Notes: generated from the letters alone by a model not told the origin. 55,495 nt of DNA from JANXQE01 sp035651635 (GCA_035651635.1 DASRFK010000093.1:1-55495), one strand, 5' to 3'; shown: positions 32,835 through 42,158, numbered from the stretch's first letter. Made by a program: numbers and translations.

Positions 32835-34043
32835 ATGAGACATGTGCTTTTTGTCGGTGAGGACCAGCCGCTCTGGCAAGAGATTCGTAAGGCTTCGACC
32901 AACTTTTCCAGCCAGTGGACGGCGAAGTTCGCCCAAAACGCGCCGGAAGCCCTGGCCTGCGCCGCAGAAGCCCGCTTTGATGCCGTGGTGGCGGATGTCC
33001 AATTATTTGACATGAGCGGGGTCGACTTGCTGGACGCCATCCTCCAGCGCCAACCGCAAGCGCTTCGCATTCTCGTCTCCGAACAGGCCGATCTCCAGAA
33101 TACGGTGAAGTGCATCGGCAAAGCTCATCATCATTTGCTCAAGCCGTGTGATATGGCCACTCTGATTCACGCACTGGAGCAGGGCCTCACCTGCAATTCA
33201 TGGTTTCCCGGTAAAAACGTGCAGCAGCTTCTGGGGCGGTTGCGCTGGGTGCCCAGTCCACCCAATGTCTATTTTCGCATCACCATGGAGATGGATTCAC
33301 CGACGGCTTCGGTTGAAACCATTGGGCAGATCATCCGACAGGATCCCCCGACGACGGCAAAAGTGCTACAGTTAGCCAACTCAGCCGTCTTCGGACTACA
33401 CCTTCAGGTCAACGAACCGGGGGAGGCGGTGGCGTACCTCGGTCTCGAGGCGACCCGCACGCTGGTGCTCATGGCGCACACGTTCTCGGAATTCGATCGC
33501 CTGCCGCGAACCGGGTTCTCGATCGACGAACTCTGGTTCCATTCGGTGCGGGTCGGAGAGTTTGCCCGCCAAATAGCTTCGTTCGAAGAACAACCCTCGG
33601 ACGTGGCCGAGCAAGCCTACGCGGCCGGTCTGCTGCATGATCTCGGCAAAGTTTTATTCGCGGCGAACCTGCCGGTGCCTTTTGGACAAGCGCTCTTGCT
33701 GGCCAAAGAGCAAGGACTTCCCTTGTACCAGGCTGAAACCCAGCTCCTCGGAGCCAGCCACGCCGAGGTCGGCGCAAGCTTGTTGGCAATCTGGGATCTT
33801 CCGGCTCCAATCGTCGAGGCGGTTGCTCTCCATCACCAACCCTCCTTGTCAGTTCGCAAAGAGTTCCAACCTCTGGCCGCCGTGCATGCCGCCGACGTCT
33901 TCGCCCAGAGAATTGTTCCCGGCCAGCCGGCCACAGGCATTCCCCAACTGGACCAAACCTACCTGGCCGGCCTTCGACTCCTTGAGCGGGCCGAGCTCTG
34001 GCGGCGGCATTGTGAAGAGCGGGATTTGTCTGCAGCCCTCTAA
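32835..34043 (+). CDS. Receiver-HDOD signalling protein
   Basis: A 402-residue cytoplasmic protein. I take the ATG at 32835 (preceded by CAGGA), because the in-frame region upstream to 32565 overlaps the divergent oxidoreductase. Residues 1-120 are a receiver-like domain with an acidic pair (VGEDQ), a probable phosphoacceptor in VVADVQLFDM and the conserved lysine in HLLKPCD. Residues 130-335 are an HDOD domain (ETIGQIIRQDPPTTAKVLQL, AAGLLHDLGKVLF), with an HD pair retained. HDOD proteins link two-component input to motility, stress or second-messenger control, but no kinase gene is adjacent. The architecture is common; the pathway is unknown. Confidence 0.85.
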   Translation: MRHVLFVGEDQPLWQEIRKASTNFSSQWTAKFAQNAPEALACAAEARFDAVVADVQLFDMSGVDLLDAILQRQPQALRILVSEQADLQNTVKCIGKAHHHLLKPCDMATLIHALEQGLTCNSWFPGKNVQQLLGRLRWVPSPPNVYFRITMEMDSPTASVETIGQIIRQDPPTTAKVLQLANSAVFGLHLQVNEPGEAVAYLGLEATRTLVLMAHTFSEFDRLPRTGFSIDELWFHSVRVGEFARQIASFEEQPSDVAEQAYAAGLLHDLGKVLFAANLPVPFGQALLLAKEQGLPLYQAETQLLGASHAEVGASLLAIWDLPAPIVEAVALHHQPSLSVRKEFQPLAAVHAADVFAQRIVPGQPATGIPQLDQTYLAGLRLLERAELWRRHCEERDLSAAL

Positions 34044-34334
34044 AGGTCCGAAGGATTTGCCAAAGTGATTTCCGAAGCGAGCCCGGGGTTTGCCAATACC
34101 GAAGGGCGAACCTCTTCACCGCATTTCACAGCCTGAGCGCGCTGGTTTGTGCGTCGATACCTAAAGTTGCAGGATTGCCCGGGATCTCCGCGGTCTGTTA
34201 GGATGGCGTGCGAATGACGAAGGCCAGAAGGTCGGGATGCCGGTGCGAAGAACACGCTTCTCCTGTTTTGGACCGTTTCGTGCGACTCGCCTAAATCAGT
34301 TCTAATCTCACCGCCGTGACCACTTTTTCCACTC

Positions 34335-34985
34335 GTGCAAACTGCGTCTCCTGCGATTGATGCCAGCCACGGACTGGTTTATCCGCTCGAGTCGATCCTT
34401 GACCGAATCGAGCCCGCAAAACTTTTTGCTCGCCTTCAGCCGTTGGAAATTGAGCTCGGCAGTGGGGACGGCTCATTTCTGGTTCAGTACGCGGCGGCGC
34501 ATCCGGAGCGCAATTTCATCGGAATCGAGCGCTTGTTGGGACGTTTGCGGAAGATCGATAAGAAAGGCCGGCAGGCGGGCCTCAGCAATTTACGGGTGGT
34601 GCGGATTGAATCGGCTTATTTCCTGAATTATTTGCTGCCGGCTCACTCAGCCGCGGCGTTACACGTGTACTTTCCCGATCCGTGGCCTAAACGAAAGCAT
34701 CGCCGCCATCGCCTGATTAATGAGCAATTTGTCGCGTTGGCGCACCAGGCGCTCGAACCGGTTGGCGCAGTCTACCTGCGAACGGATGATGCCGATTACT
34801 TCGAGCAAATGGTCCGGGTCTTTTCGGCGAGTGATTTGTTCCGGAAAACCGAAACGCCCGCGGACTTAGCCGCGATGCGGACCGATTTCGAACTCGAATT
34901 CAACCAGCGCGGCGTTCCTACCTTGCGGGCCGCGTACTCCGTTGTTCCGAATAGCCCCGCCAAAATTGATCAGAGCTCTTCATGA
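34335..34985 (+). CDS. trmB: tRNA (guanine-N7-)-methyltransferase
   Basis: A 216-residue SAM-dependent enzyme that makes m7G46 in the variable loop of tRNA. The start appears to be a GTG at 34335; there is no in-frame ATG before the SAM-binding core. Motif I is IELGSGDGSFLVQYA; the family signature VYFPDPWPKRKHRRHR is intact, including the catalytic Asp-Pro-Trp-Pro segment. The C-terminus has the usual T.FE substitute (RTDFELEFNQRG) at the tRNA-binding end. It stands alone: a 291-bp spacer without visible features separates it from the HDOD gene, and the next gene is on the other strand. Confidence 0.93.
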   Translation: MQTASPAIDASHGLVYPLESILDRIEPAKLFARLQPLEIELGSGDGSFLVQYAAAHPERNFIGIERLLGRLRKIDKKGRQAGLSNLRVVRIESAYFLNYLLPAHSAAALHVYFPDPWPKRKHRRHRLINEQFVALAHQALEPVGAVYLRTDDADYFEQMVRVFSASDLFRKTETPADLAAMRTDFELEFNQRGVPTLRAAYSVVPNSPAKIDQSSS

Positions 34986-35130
34986 ACCTCCCCAGATTCG
35001 GGGCGACCGCAGACGGGGAAAACGAAATCGGAAGCGAACGGATTCCGAGATTCTGGGTGCGGAGCTTTTACGGCCAGGCAGGTTCGAATCGATTCAGATT
35101 TTTCGCGGGTCACGCATCGTTCGGTTCCCA

Positions 35131-35185
35131 AAGCCGCGCAAAGCGGCCGCACTCCAAGACGCTGGCGCGTGTTAAAGCGCGCAGA
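35131..35185. repeat. REP-like GC-rich repeat
   Basis: The spacer between trmB and the convergent regulator contains GCGCAAAGCGGCCGCACTCC followed by AAGACGCTGGCGCG, ending near an AAAGCGCGC that can pair back with GCGCG. The wording (GCGGC.GCACTC) resembles the hairpin cluster at 21464-21590. It is non-coding and has no T-run. Confidence 0.5.
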
Positions 35186-35195
35186 TTCGCCATCT

Positions 35196-35825
35196 TCAGA
35201 GGGAACTCAGGCCGTGCCGCACCGCGTATTTCGTCAAACCCGCGACGGTATGAATATTGAGCTTTTGCATGATGCGGGACCGATGAGTTTCGACCGTTTT
35301 GACACTGACCTTGAGGTCGGCCGCCATTTCCTTTGTCGACCGTCCCTCCGCCAACGTTCGCAGCACGATGACTTCTCTCTCACTTAACCGAGCCTCTTTA
35401 CCTTCCGCCATTTTGCGATAGTCCTGCGCCAGCGCGGTTGCCGCTTCCGCGCAAAGATAGAGCTGACCTTTTTCAACCGCGTCCAAGGCGACACCAATTT
35501 CTCCGTTCCGGTGCACTTTGGTCAGATAGCCGCTTACCCCCTCCTGGACTGCTTCGCTGACCAATTGTGGATCGACGTGAGCTGAAAAGATGATTATCCG
35601 GATGTCCGGGCTGGCCTGCAGAATCTGTCGCGTGAGCAGGACTCCATTAGATTGCGGCAATTCCATGTCGAGCATCACCACGTCGGGTTTCGCGGCTCTA
35701 ATGCACGTCAATGCCTGCGCCGCATCCGTGGCTTCCCCGACGACCTCAGTGTTCGGCCTGGCCCGTAGCACCAACTTGAGTCCCTCCAATACGATCTCGT
35801 GATCATCGACAAGTACAATCTTCAT
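35196..35825 (-). CDS. NarL/FixJ-family response regulator (orphan)
   Basis: A 209-residue two-component regulator. The ATG at 35825 starts precisely at the receiver domain (MKIVLVDDHEIVLEG); the 178-residue open extension upstream has no domain character and is rejected. The phosphoacceptor is Asp53 in VVMLDMELP, with the switch residues in IIIFSAH and the lysine in GYLTKVH. The C-terminal LuxR-type helix-turn-helix is clear (LSEREVIVLRTLAEGRSTKEM, then VSVKTVETHRSRIMQKL). No histidine kinase gene is nearby, so its partner must be elsewhere. The upstream 374 bp contains no gene. Confidence 0.92.
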   Translation of the reverse strand: MKIVLVDDHEIVLEGLKLVLRARPNTEVVGEATDAAQALTCIRAAKPDVVMLDMELPQSNGVLLTRQILQASPDIRIIIFSAHVDPQLVSEAVQEGVSGYLTKVHRNGEIGVALDAVEKGQLYLCAEAATALAQDYRKMAEGKEARLSEREVIVLRTLAEGRSTKEMAADLKVSVKTVETHRSRIMQKLNIHTVAGLTKYAVRHGLSSL

Positions 35826-36199
35826 AGCCGACCGGCGCCGCGCGAAGAATCTTATGCATAAAGCATTCCACAAGGCGCAGCCGAACTCGAATGTTCCGTG
35901 CAATCCTCGCCTCGGGCCGCCCGCCCCATACCCGCCGGAGTGATCGTCCCCGAGAAGGGGCGCGCCAATTGATTCGTTAAGCCCAAAGGCGCTCCATGCT
36001 GTTCTGAATCTGGACACATAGAGCCTGTTTTCGTGTTCTAAACATGCACCGGCATAAGGCGCCGCGGTGGTCCGCCCGTCTCGAAGGTTACCATCTCCAA
36101 ACACACGCTTTAGAAGGCGCCCTGCAACCGTAAATCGCGTCGTCGGCGGAATCGACTCCCGCGGCGAGCAGAACACGGCTCCGGGCTCGCAACCCGCAC
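35826..36199. other. 374-bp gene-free region upstream of the NarL-type regulator
   Basis: This lies between the regulator start and the MBG-protein stop, both on the minus strand. A frame stays open across most of it, in phase with the regulator, but its composition (many Arg, Pro, Cys, Gly) is that of GC-rich non-coding DNA. I see no terminator after the MBG gene and no clear promoter for the regulator. Confidence 0.45.
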
Positions 36200-38743
36200 T
36201 TACCGTCCTTGGATCAACAGCGGCACATCGACCCAGCCGTTGGTTTGGTAAGCTGTCGCTTTGAAAAACCTCGCGCCAGCTGTAGAAGGGATGGTTAGAG
36301 AACTGTTCGAGCTTACGTCTGTCAACGTTGACCACATCACCAGATCCGTGCTTTGCCACAGCCGGACCACGTTGGTTGATGAACTCCAGCTAAGCACGAG
36401 GGTGCCCTCCGGAGCAACCGTCTTATTTTTGATCAGCGGCGCGGCGGGTAAGAATGTTCCGGCGCTGGTGATCGGTTTGGTTTTGCCTTTAGCCATGATC
36501 AGTGTGTTCGTGGTTCCCCCAAAGTAATTCTGGTTTGTTATGGTAGCGACGACGGTGTAGTTGCCAGGATTTGTGGGTGCCAGGGTTTGCCCATTGTAGG
36601 TCAGCAGGACTGACAATCCCGAGGGCGTCGTGCGCACCGTGATGGTTTTTGGTGTGCCGTCACAGGTCTGAGTAAGATTGCCCAGCTGCACCTTGGCCAA
36701 AGCCTGCGAAATATTTAGAGTATTTATCGCGCTGCCGACGTAGTTCGAATCCGTGATGCGCGAAACCACCGAATATGTTCCAGCGTTGGTGGGAGGCAAG
36801 GCACTGCCCGCATAAGCATTGGTTACCCTAAGCCCCGAAGGCACCGTGCTGATGGTGATCGACTTGGGCTTGCCGTCGTAAACCTGGTTGAGCAGGCTTA
36901 CCTGAATCAAACCTGCCGCCGGGGAAATCACCAGCTGATTTGTTGCGCTGCCGCTGTAATTGGCGTCGGCGATGGTGACCGTGATCGTGTAGGAACCTGC
37001 GTTGGTTGGTGCTGTGCTCACCGCGCCATACAGCACACTTGCCGCGAGCCCAGCGGGCAGGGTGGTCACCGAGATGGGTTTGCTGGTTCCATCGTAGGTT
37101 TGAGTTAAACCCGCGAGTTGCAACACTCCGGCCGCCTTGGCAATCGTCAAGGTGTTGGTGGCGCCCCCCAAATAGTTTATGTCCTGAATTGTGGTGGTGA
37201 CCTGGTATTGGCCGGCGTTGGTGGGACTGGCTGCCACACCGTTGTACAACGTCTGCGCCCCCAACCCAGCCGGCAGGGTCACCACCGCGGCCGTCTTGCC
37301 GTAGCCGTCGTATACCTGATTTAGGTTATTCAGCTGCACCGATGCCGCGGCCTTTGCCACAGTGAGGATATCGGTCGAACTGCCCCAGTAGTTTGGATCC
37401 GTTACGGTCGCAATCACCTGATAGAGCCCTGCATTAGTGGGAGCCAAAGGCGAATTATTGTAAACGACGGTGGCGGCGAGACCCGCAGGCGAGGTCTGGA
37501 CCGAGACCGTCTTGGCCAAGCCATCAAAGCTCTGACTTAAATTCCCGAGCTGGATGCTGGCCGCAGCTTTGGCAATGGTAAGCACATTGGTCGCGCCGCC
37601 GGTGTAATTTGGATCGGTGACAAAAGCGCTGACTTGGTACGAGCCTACATTCGTTGGGGCAACTACCGAGCCGTTGTATAGGATCGTCAACGCCAGGCCT
37701 GCGGGGGCCGTTGTTGCCGAAACCTGGCAGGCCGATCCGTTGCATACCTGGGCCAGGTTCCCAAGCTGAACCGAAGCTGTGGCCTTGGAAATGGTCAGGG
37801 TATTCGTGGCAGCGCCGGAGTAGTTTGTATCGGTTACGGTCGCAATCACCTGATAGAGCCCCGCATTGGTGGGAGCCAAAGGCGAATTATTGTAAAGGAC
37901 AGTAGCGGCGAGACCTGTAGGCGAGGTCTGGACCGAGACCGTCTTGGCCAAGCCATCAAAGCTCTGACTTAAATTCCCGAGCTGGATGCTGGCCGCAGCT
38001 TTGGCAATGGTAAGCACATTGGTCGCGCCGCCTGCGTAATTTGGATCATTGATAAACGCGCTGACTTGGTACGAGCCGACGTTGGTCGGTGCAACCCCCG
38101 AGCCGTTGTAAAGGAGCGTCAATGCCAGGCTTGCTGGGGTGGTTGTGGCCGAAGCCTGGCGAGCCGAGCCGTTATACACCTGGGCCAGGTTTCCTAACTG
38201 GATCGAAGCCACCCCCTTGGAAATGATCAGGCCATTGGTGGCACCGCCGGAGTAGTTTGTGTCGGTTACGGTCGCAATGACCTGATAAGACCCGGCATTG
38301 GTGGGAGGCCACGGCGAATTGTTGTAGGTTAAGCTGACCTGTATCCCATTGGGTGTGGTAACGGCCGAAACCGGCTTCGCCGTGCCGTCATAAACCTGAT
38401 TCAGATTTGTCAAAACCACCTGGCACGGACTTGCTGCTGGGTGATAAACAATTTCGGTCGAGTACGCGCTCTCCAAGCCGGCGGCATCGATGGCCGTCGC
38501 GGCGAAGTAATACGAGGTCCCAGGTGCCAAATTGCTGATTGTAATCGAGGTGTTTGCTCCCGCCGGAACCATGTTCGTATAGGTTTGGCTGGTCACGCCG
38601 TAGTACATATTATACCCCACTACGAGAGGGTCGGTGCTCGGATCCCATGCCAGTTTTACTTGGGCTGCCGATAATTGGAAGCCGGTTGTAGCTCCAAAAC
38701 AAATGATGATACCTAATGCCAGGATGCGCACAAAACAGGCCAT
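36200..38743 (-). CDS. Secreted protein with fibronectin-III domain and nine MBG repeats
   Basis: An 847-residue exported protein. The ATG at 38743 gives a signal peptide (VRILALGIIICFGATTGFQLSAA); an upstream GTG is possible but unneeded. Residues 30-115 are a fibronectin-III domain (VKLAWDPSTDPLVVGYNMYYG). Nine tandem beta-rich repeats of about 72 residues follow, each with the pattern LxQ.YDG..K...V.T.P.GL...YN.....PTNAG.Y.V.....D.NY.G..TN.L.I.KA, which is the MBG domain of bacterial surface proteins. Repeats 2-3 and 4-5 form a recent 144-residue duplication. The C-terminal module (LVLSWSSSTNVVRLWQST, ARFFKATAY) resembles those at 16285 and 30405. Likely role: adhesin or surface fibre; no enzyme domain. 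Confidence 0.82.
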   Translation of the reverse strand: MACFVRILALGIIICFGATTGFQLSAAQVKLAWDPSTDPLVVGYNMYYGVTSQTYTNMVPAGANTSITISNLAPGTSYYFAATAIDAAGLESAYSTEIVYHPAASPCQVVLTNLNQVYDGTAKPVSAVTTPNGIQVSLTYNNSPWPPTNAGSYQVIATVTDTNYSGGATNGLIISKGVASIQLGNLAQVYNGSARQASATTTPASLALTLLYNGSGVAPTNVGSYQVSAFINDPNYAGGATNVLTIAKAAASIQLGNLSQSFDGLAKTVSVQTSPTGLAATVLYNNSPLAPTNAGLYQVIATVTDTNYSGAATNTLTISKATASVQLGNLAQVCNGSACQVSATTAPAGLALTILYNGSVVAPTNVGSYQVSAFVTDPNYTGGATNVLTIAKAAASIQLGNLSQSFDGLAKTVSVQTSPAGLAATVVYNNSPLAPTNAGLYQVIATVTDPNYWGSSTDILTVAKAAASVQLNNLNQVYDGYGKTAAVVTLPAGLGAQTLYNGVAASPTNAGQYQVTTTIQDINYLGGATNTLTIAKAAGVLQLAGLTQTYDGTSKPISVTTLPAGLAASVLYGAVSTAPTNAGSYTITVTIADANYSGSATNQLVISPAAGLIQVSLLNQVYDGKPKSITISTVPSGLRVTNAYAGSALPPTNAGTYSVVSRITDSNYVGSAINTLNISQALAKVQLGNLTQTCDGTPKTITVRTTPSGLSVLLTYNGQTLAPTNPGNYTVVATITNQNYFGGTTNTLIMAKGKTKPITSAGTFLPAAPLIKNKTVAPEGTLVLSWSSSTNVVRLWQSTDLVMWSTLTDVSSNSSLTIPSTAGARFFKATAYQTNGWVDVPLLIQGR
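37487..38032 (-). repeat. Intragenic 432-bp duplication in the MBG gene
   Basis: A 114-bp stretch at 37487-37600 is identical to 37919-38032, exactly 432 bp away, which equals two 72-residue MBG repeats. Flanking sequence is also very similar. This suggests recent unequal recombination that expanded the array by a two-repeat unit. Confidence 0.8.
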
Positions 38744-39137
38744 AGCATCGGGCAAGCCTGGTTTGGCGCCTGTGAACACTTTCAGGTTTATCGAAGCTCT
38801 ATCCCTCGCAAATCCTTACGATGTGGTTAACCATGACCTCGCAGCGACCCTTCTTCAAATCCACTGTCCACAAGTCGGAATAGGCGTTGTCCACATTCAG
38901 CCAAGAGGTTGCGTATGAAATGGACGCAGCTTCGGGATTTCGGCCTTATTTCGGATTTCGAGCACAAAACAGTGGGGGACCAGTTGTTAAGATGACGACT
39001 CAAGGTTGCTTCATTTTTGCGGGTCCTTACACAGGAAAAGTCCAGCACTGGATTTATCTCGGGGACACGGCGCTGCACCTGGCCGCGGCGGGAGTTGCTT
39101 GCGTAGGTGCTTAAGCGCGGTGAGGACGCCGCGGCAA
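38744..39137. other. 394-bp gene-free region between priA and the MBG gene
   Basis: Both flanking genes are on the minus strand. Within it, 38931-38960 (TTCGGGATTTCGGCC, then TTCGGATTTCG) is a shortened relative of the inverted repeat at 26608-26717. The two small frames on the plus strand have no signal, motif or ribosome site. No convincing terminator for priA is seen. Confidence 0.45.
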
Positions 39138-41411
39138 TTACGATAAATCCACCGGATCGATATCAACGCTCAGCGTGACATCCTCGGGCAACGCCTGGGC
39201 CTGAATTAATTCTGCAAGTTTGCGGCTTAAGGCGGTCATGCGGGGCGTGCGGAGCATCAGTTGATAGCGGTAAAAGGTCTCGGCACGGAGCAGGGGCGCC
39301 GGGGCTGGGCCGGCCACGACCAGGTCCTTGAACCCGGCCGTCGCCTTGTCCACCTCGCGACGAATATGCTCGGAGGAGAATCTCACCTTTTCTTCGCTAC
39401 GGCCTTTGAGCGTGAGCAACGCGGCGCGGCTGAACGGCGGATACTTAAGCTGCTGACGAAATTCGAGTTCCTGTTCGTAAAAGCCGGCAAAGTCATGGCG
39501 CCGGGCAAATTGAATGGCAGGATGAAACGGAGTGAATGCTTGCACAAACACCTCCCCTTCGACATCGCCGCGCCCAGCCCGGCCGGAGACTTGGGTCAGG
39601 AGTTGGAAAGTCCGTTCGCTCGCCCGGAAGTCGGGTTGATGCAACGCCAGGTCGGCATAAATAATCCCCACCAGGGTCACGTTGGGAAAATGCAATCCTT
39701 TGGCGATCATCTGCGTGCCGAGCAAGATATCAATCTTGCCGGCGCGGAAATCTCCAAGAATCCGCCGGTAATCTTCTTTACGCTTGAGCGCGTCGGCATC
39801 CATGCGCGTCGTGCGCGCGTTGGGAAAGAGTTTACCTAAAGTCTCTTCAACCTTTTGCGTGCCTAACCCGGCATAGCGAATCTCAGGGTTTTGGCAACTG
39901 TCGTTGGGACAAACGGTGGGAACCGGCGCGTGGTGACCGCAAATATGGCAGCAGAGCCGCTGTTCGTGACGATGGTAGGTCAGCGCCAAGCTGCAATTGG
40001 GGCAACCAGCGACATACCCGCAGCGCGGACATTGGAGAGAGCTGGAATACCCCCTGCGATTGAGAAAGAGGATAACCTGCTCGCCTTTTTCCAGCCGGGA
40101 GGCAATGCCGTCGTGCAGTTGCGGCGAGAAGATGGGGATGATCTTTCCGCGTCGAATGGTTTGGCGCATGTCCACCACGCGAACCAGCGGCATTTTTTTG
40201 TCATCGGCCCGTTCCGGCAATTCGAGCAGCTTGTATTTGCCTTTGGAGCAGTTGAAGTAGCTTTCCAGGGAAGGTGTCGCTGACCCAAGCACGACCACCG
40301 CGCCTTCCATTTGGCCGCGCATAATGGCGACGTCCCGGGCGTGATAGCGTGGGGCCTCTTCCTGTTTATAGGTGTGCTCGTGTTCCTCGTCGACAATGAT
40401 TAACCCCAGCGGATCGATTGGGGCGAAAATCGCCGAACGCGCGCCGATGGCAATGCGCGCCCGGCCCTGACGGATTTTATGCCATTCATCATGACGTTCG
40501 CCACTGGAGAGATGGCTGTGCAAGACGGCCACCAGCGTTTGGTGCCGGCCCGAGCTGAACCGCGCCTTAAAACGTTCGACGGTTTGAGGCGTAAGTGAAA
40601 TCTCCGGGACCAGCACGATCGCGCCCTGGCCGTGTTCCAAAGCATGGGCAATGGCCTGAAGATAGACTTCGGTCTTGCCGCTGCCGGTGACGCCGTAGAG
40701 AAGAAACGTGCGAGCCGTGGCAGCCGCTTCGGCCTGGTGGCCATTCCCCCGTGGCGTGGATGACATCGACTTTGGGGGGGCGTCAATTGCACTAACGATG
40801 GCCGCCAAAGCTCGCGCCTGCGCCTCGTTCACAAGCAGGGGCTGCGTGGGCAAGATATGTTCCCGCGCGTAAGGATCGCGCTCGGAAATTTCCGGTGAGA
40901 TTGCCACCAACCCCCGATCTTCCAGGCGCCGCACCGTCGAAGCCGTTGTCTCGGCCAATTCCAGCAGCTCCGTCAGCGGCAGTTCACGGCGTTCCTCGAT
41001 AATGTTCCAGATTTCCTGCTGGCGTTTGGGAAGTTTAGGCAAGGCTCCGGTGAACGGCAGGGCCCGGACGACGAGCCGTTCCCGCCACCCGGCCTGTTCC
41101 TGGCGCACAGCCTCGGGCAACACCGATTTGAGCGCGATCTCGGGCGCGCAGCAATAGTACTCCCCCATCCAGCGCGCCAGCCTGAGAACTTTGGCTGTGA
41201 CCAGCGATTGGGCGCCGATGACGCGGCAGATTGGTTTGAGCCGCGTCTGCGCCGATTCTTCGGCCAGGGCCGTCACACAGCCATATACTTTTCGCGCCCC
41301 GAGCGGGACCTGGACTCTCGTGCCAACCTCCACCTGTCCCAGCAATTCCGAAGGGACCAGGTAATCAAATTCCTTGCGCAGCGCGAGTTCGAGCGTAACG
41401 CGGGCAATCAT
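39138..41411 (-). CDS. priA: Primosomal protein N' (replication restart helicase)
   Basis: A 757-residue PriA, the 3'-to-5' helicase that reloads the replisome at stalled forks. The N-terminal 3'-DNA-binding domain is present (LRKEFDYLVPSELLG, VQVPLGARKVYGCV). The helicase core shows Walker A in GVTGSGKTEVYLQ, DEEH in IIVDEEHEHTYKQEE, and LGSATPSLE. The zinc-binding insertion has its eight cysteines in CPRCGYVAGCPNC and CCHICGHH through CPNDSC. Motifs V-VI are GTQMIAKGLHFPNV and SGRAGRG. It is last in a tight minus-strand operon: the DUF374 gene ends 15 bp upstream of this start, preceded by ruvA and ruvC. Confidence 0.96.
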   Translation of the reverse strand: MIARVTLELALRKEFDYLVPSELLGQVEVGTRVQVPLGARKVYGCVTALAEESAQTRLKPICRVIGAQSLVTAKVLRLARWMGEYYCCAPEIALKSVLPEAVRQEQAGWRERLVVRALPFTGALPKLPKRQQEIWNIIEERRELPLTELLELAETTASTVRRLEDRGLVAISPEISERDPYAREHILPTQPLLVNEAQARALAAIVSAIDAPPKSMSSTPRGNGHQAEAAATARTFLLYGVTGSGKTEVYLQAIAHALEHGQGAIVLVPEISLTPQTVERFKARFSSGRHQTLVAVLHSHLSSGERHDEWHKIRQGRARIAIGARSAIFAPIDPLGLIIVDEEHEHTYKQEEAPRYHARDVAIMRGQMEGAVVVLGSATPSLESYFNCSKGKYKLLELPERADDKKMPLVRVVDMRQTIRRGKIIPIFSPQLHDGIASRLEKGEQVILFLNRRGYSSSLQCPRCGYVAGCPNCSLALTYHRHEQRLCCHICGHHAPVPTVCPNDSCQNPEIRYAGLGTQKVEETLGKLFPNARTTRMDADALKRKEDYRRILGDFRAGKIDILLGTQMIAKGLHFPNVTLVGIIYADLALHQPDFRASERTFQLLTQVSGRAGRGDVEGEVFVQAFTPFHPAIQFARRHDFAGFYEQELEFRQQLKYPPFSRAALLTLKGRSEEKVRFSSEHIRREVDKATAGFKDLVVAGPAPAPLLRAETFYRYQLMLRTPRMTALSRKLAELIQAQALPEDVTLSVDIDPVDLS

Positions 41412-41426
41412 CGTGCCGGAGTTGGC

Positions 41427-42158
41427 TCAGTCCCGGGACAAAGAACGGAGTGTGTTCTCCAATTCCTGGCGCAATGCCTCGCGTTGTGCGTCGGTCGCTT
41501 CGCGTGGAACCCGGACGGGTTTTCCCAATTTCATCTCACAGTAAGAAAACGGCAGCGGGATTTGGAACCGATCCCAACTGCGGACGCGCAGTTTCCAGCG
41601 CAAAAAGCAGGAGAACGGAATGATGGGCAGGCCGGTGACTTGCGCCAGAGACATCACCCCCTCCTGGACACGATAACAAGGCCCACGCGGTCCGTCGGGA
41701 GTGATGGCGAGGTCAAATCCGCGCTCGGCCCAGGTGGTTAGTTCGAGCAGGGCTTGCGGACCACGGCGGCTGCTGGAGCCGCGCACGGGCTGAACTTTGA
41801 AACATTCGAGAATCGCGGCTAAAAATCCGCCATCTTTGCTGGCGCTGACCAGGGCGGCCATGCCAGCGGTGTGGCTGAATTTCCGCACATAGCCGTAATA
41901 GGCCGGCATCGAGAGTCCCAAGCGGTTGTGCCAAATAGCAAAAATAGCGGCGGAGTCTGCGCCCTTGTTGAAGAAAGCGGAATCATCGTGCCAGCGATAG
42001 CGCAAGGTGGCGCTGACCAGCCGGATCAGGGCGACCACCAGCCAGGCGGCAATCCATTGGTACCACCTCGGCCGGTGAGGCACGACGACTCCGCCGTTGC
42101 CGGCTCGGTGTGGAGTTGAGGCTGAACTCTCCGGTTGGAAGCTCATTTGGAGGGTCAT
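41427..42158 (-). CDS. DUF374 lysophospholipid-acyltransferase-like protein
   Basis: A 243-residue membrane-associated acyltransferase-like protein. The ATG at 42158 is preceded by GGAG at good spacing. One hydrophobic segment (WIAAWLVVALIRLVSA) precedes the conserved DUF374 motifs IFAIWHNRL, GGFLAAILE, PVRGSSSRRGPQAL and DLAITPDGPRGP. The family is related to LPLAT/PlsC enzymes and thought to acylate lipids (some members are placed in lipid A or outer membrane assembly); the substrate is uncertain. Its position between ruvA (10 bp upstream) and priA (15 bp downstream) indicates co-transcription with DNA-repair genes, an odd combination. Confidence 0.85.
   Translation of the reverse strand: MTLQMSFQPESSASTPHRAGNGGVVVPHRPRWYQWIAAWLVVALIRLVSATLRYRWHDDSAFFNKGADSAAIFAIWHNRLGLSMPAYYGYVRKFSHTAGMAALVSASKDGGFLAAILECFKVQPVRGSSSRRGPQALLELTTWAERGFDLAITPDGPRGPCYRVQEGVMSLAQVTGLPIIPFSCFLRWKLRVRSWDRFQIPLPFSYCEMKLGKPVRVPREATDAQREALRQELENTLRSLSRD

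Noticed and set aside
34044..34334. 291-bp spacer before trmB searched for a riboswitch or RNA gene
   Set aside because: No stable hairpin with a T-run, no known motif and no coding frame could be identified by eye.
35826..36359. N-terminal extension of 178 residues on the NarL-type regulator
   Set aside because: The receiver domain begins exactly at the ATG at 35825; the upstream part is Arg/Gly/Cys-rich and overlaps the end of the MBG gene.
36300..38450. Regularly spaced repeats of about 216 bp that could suggest a CRISPR-like or satellite array
   Set aside because: The period equals 72 codons, the frame is open throughout, and the repeats are protein domains (MBG).
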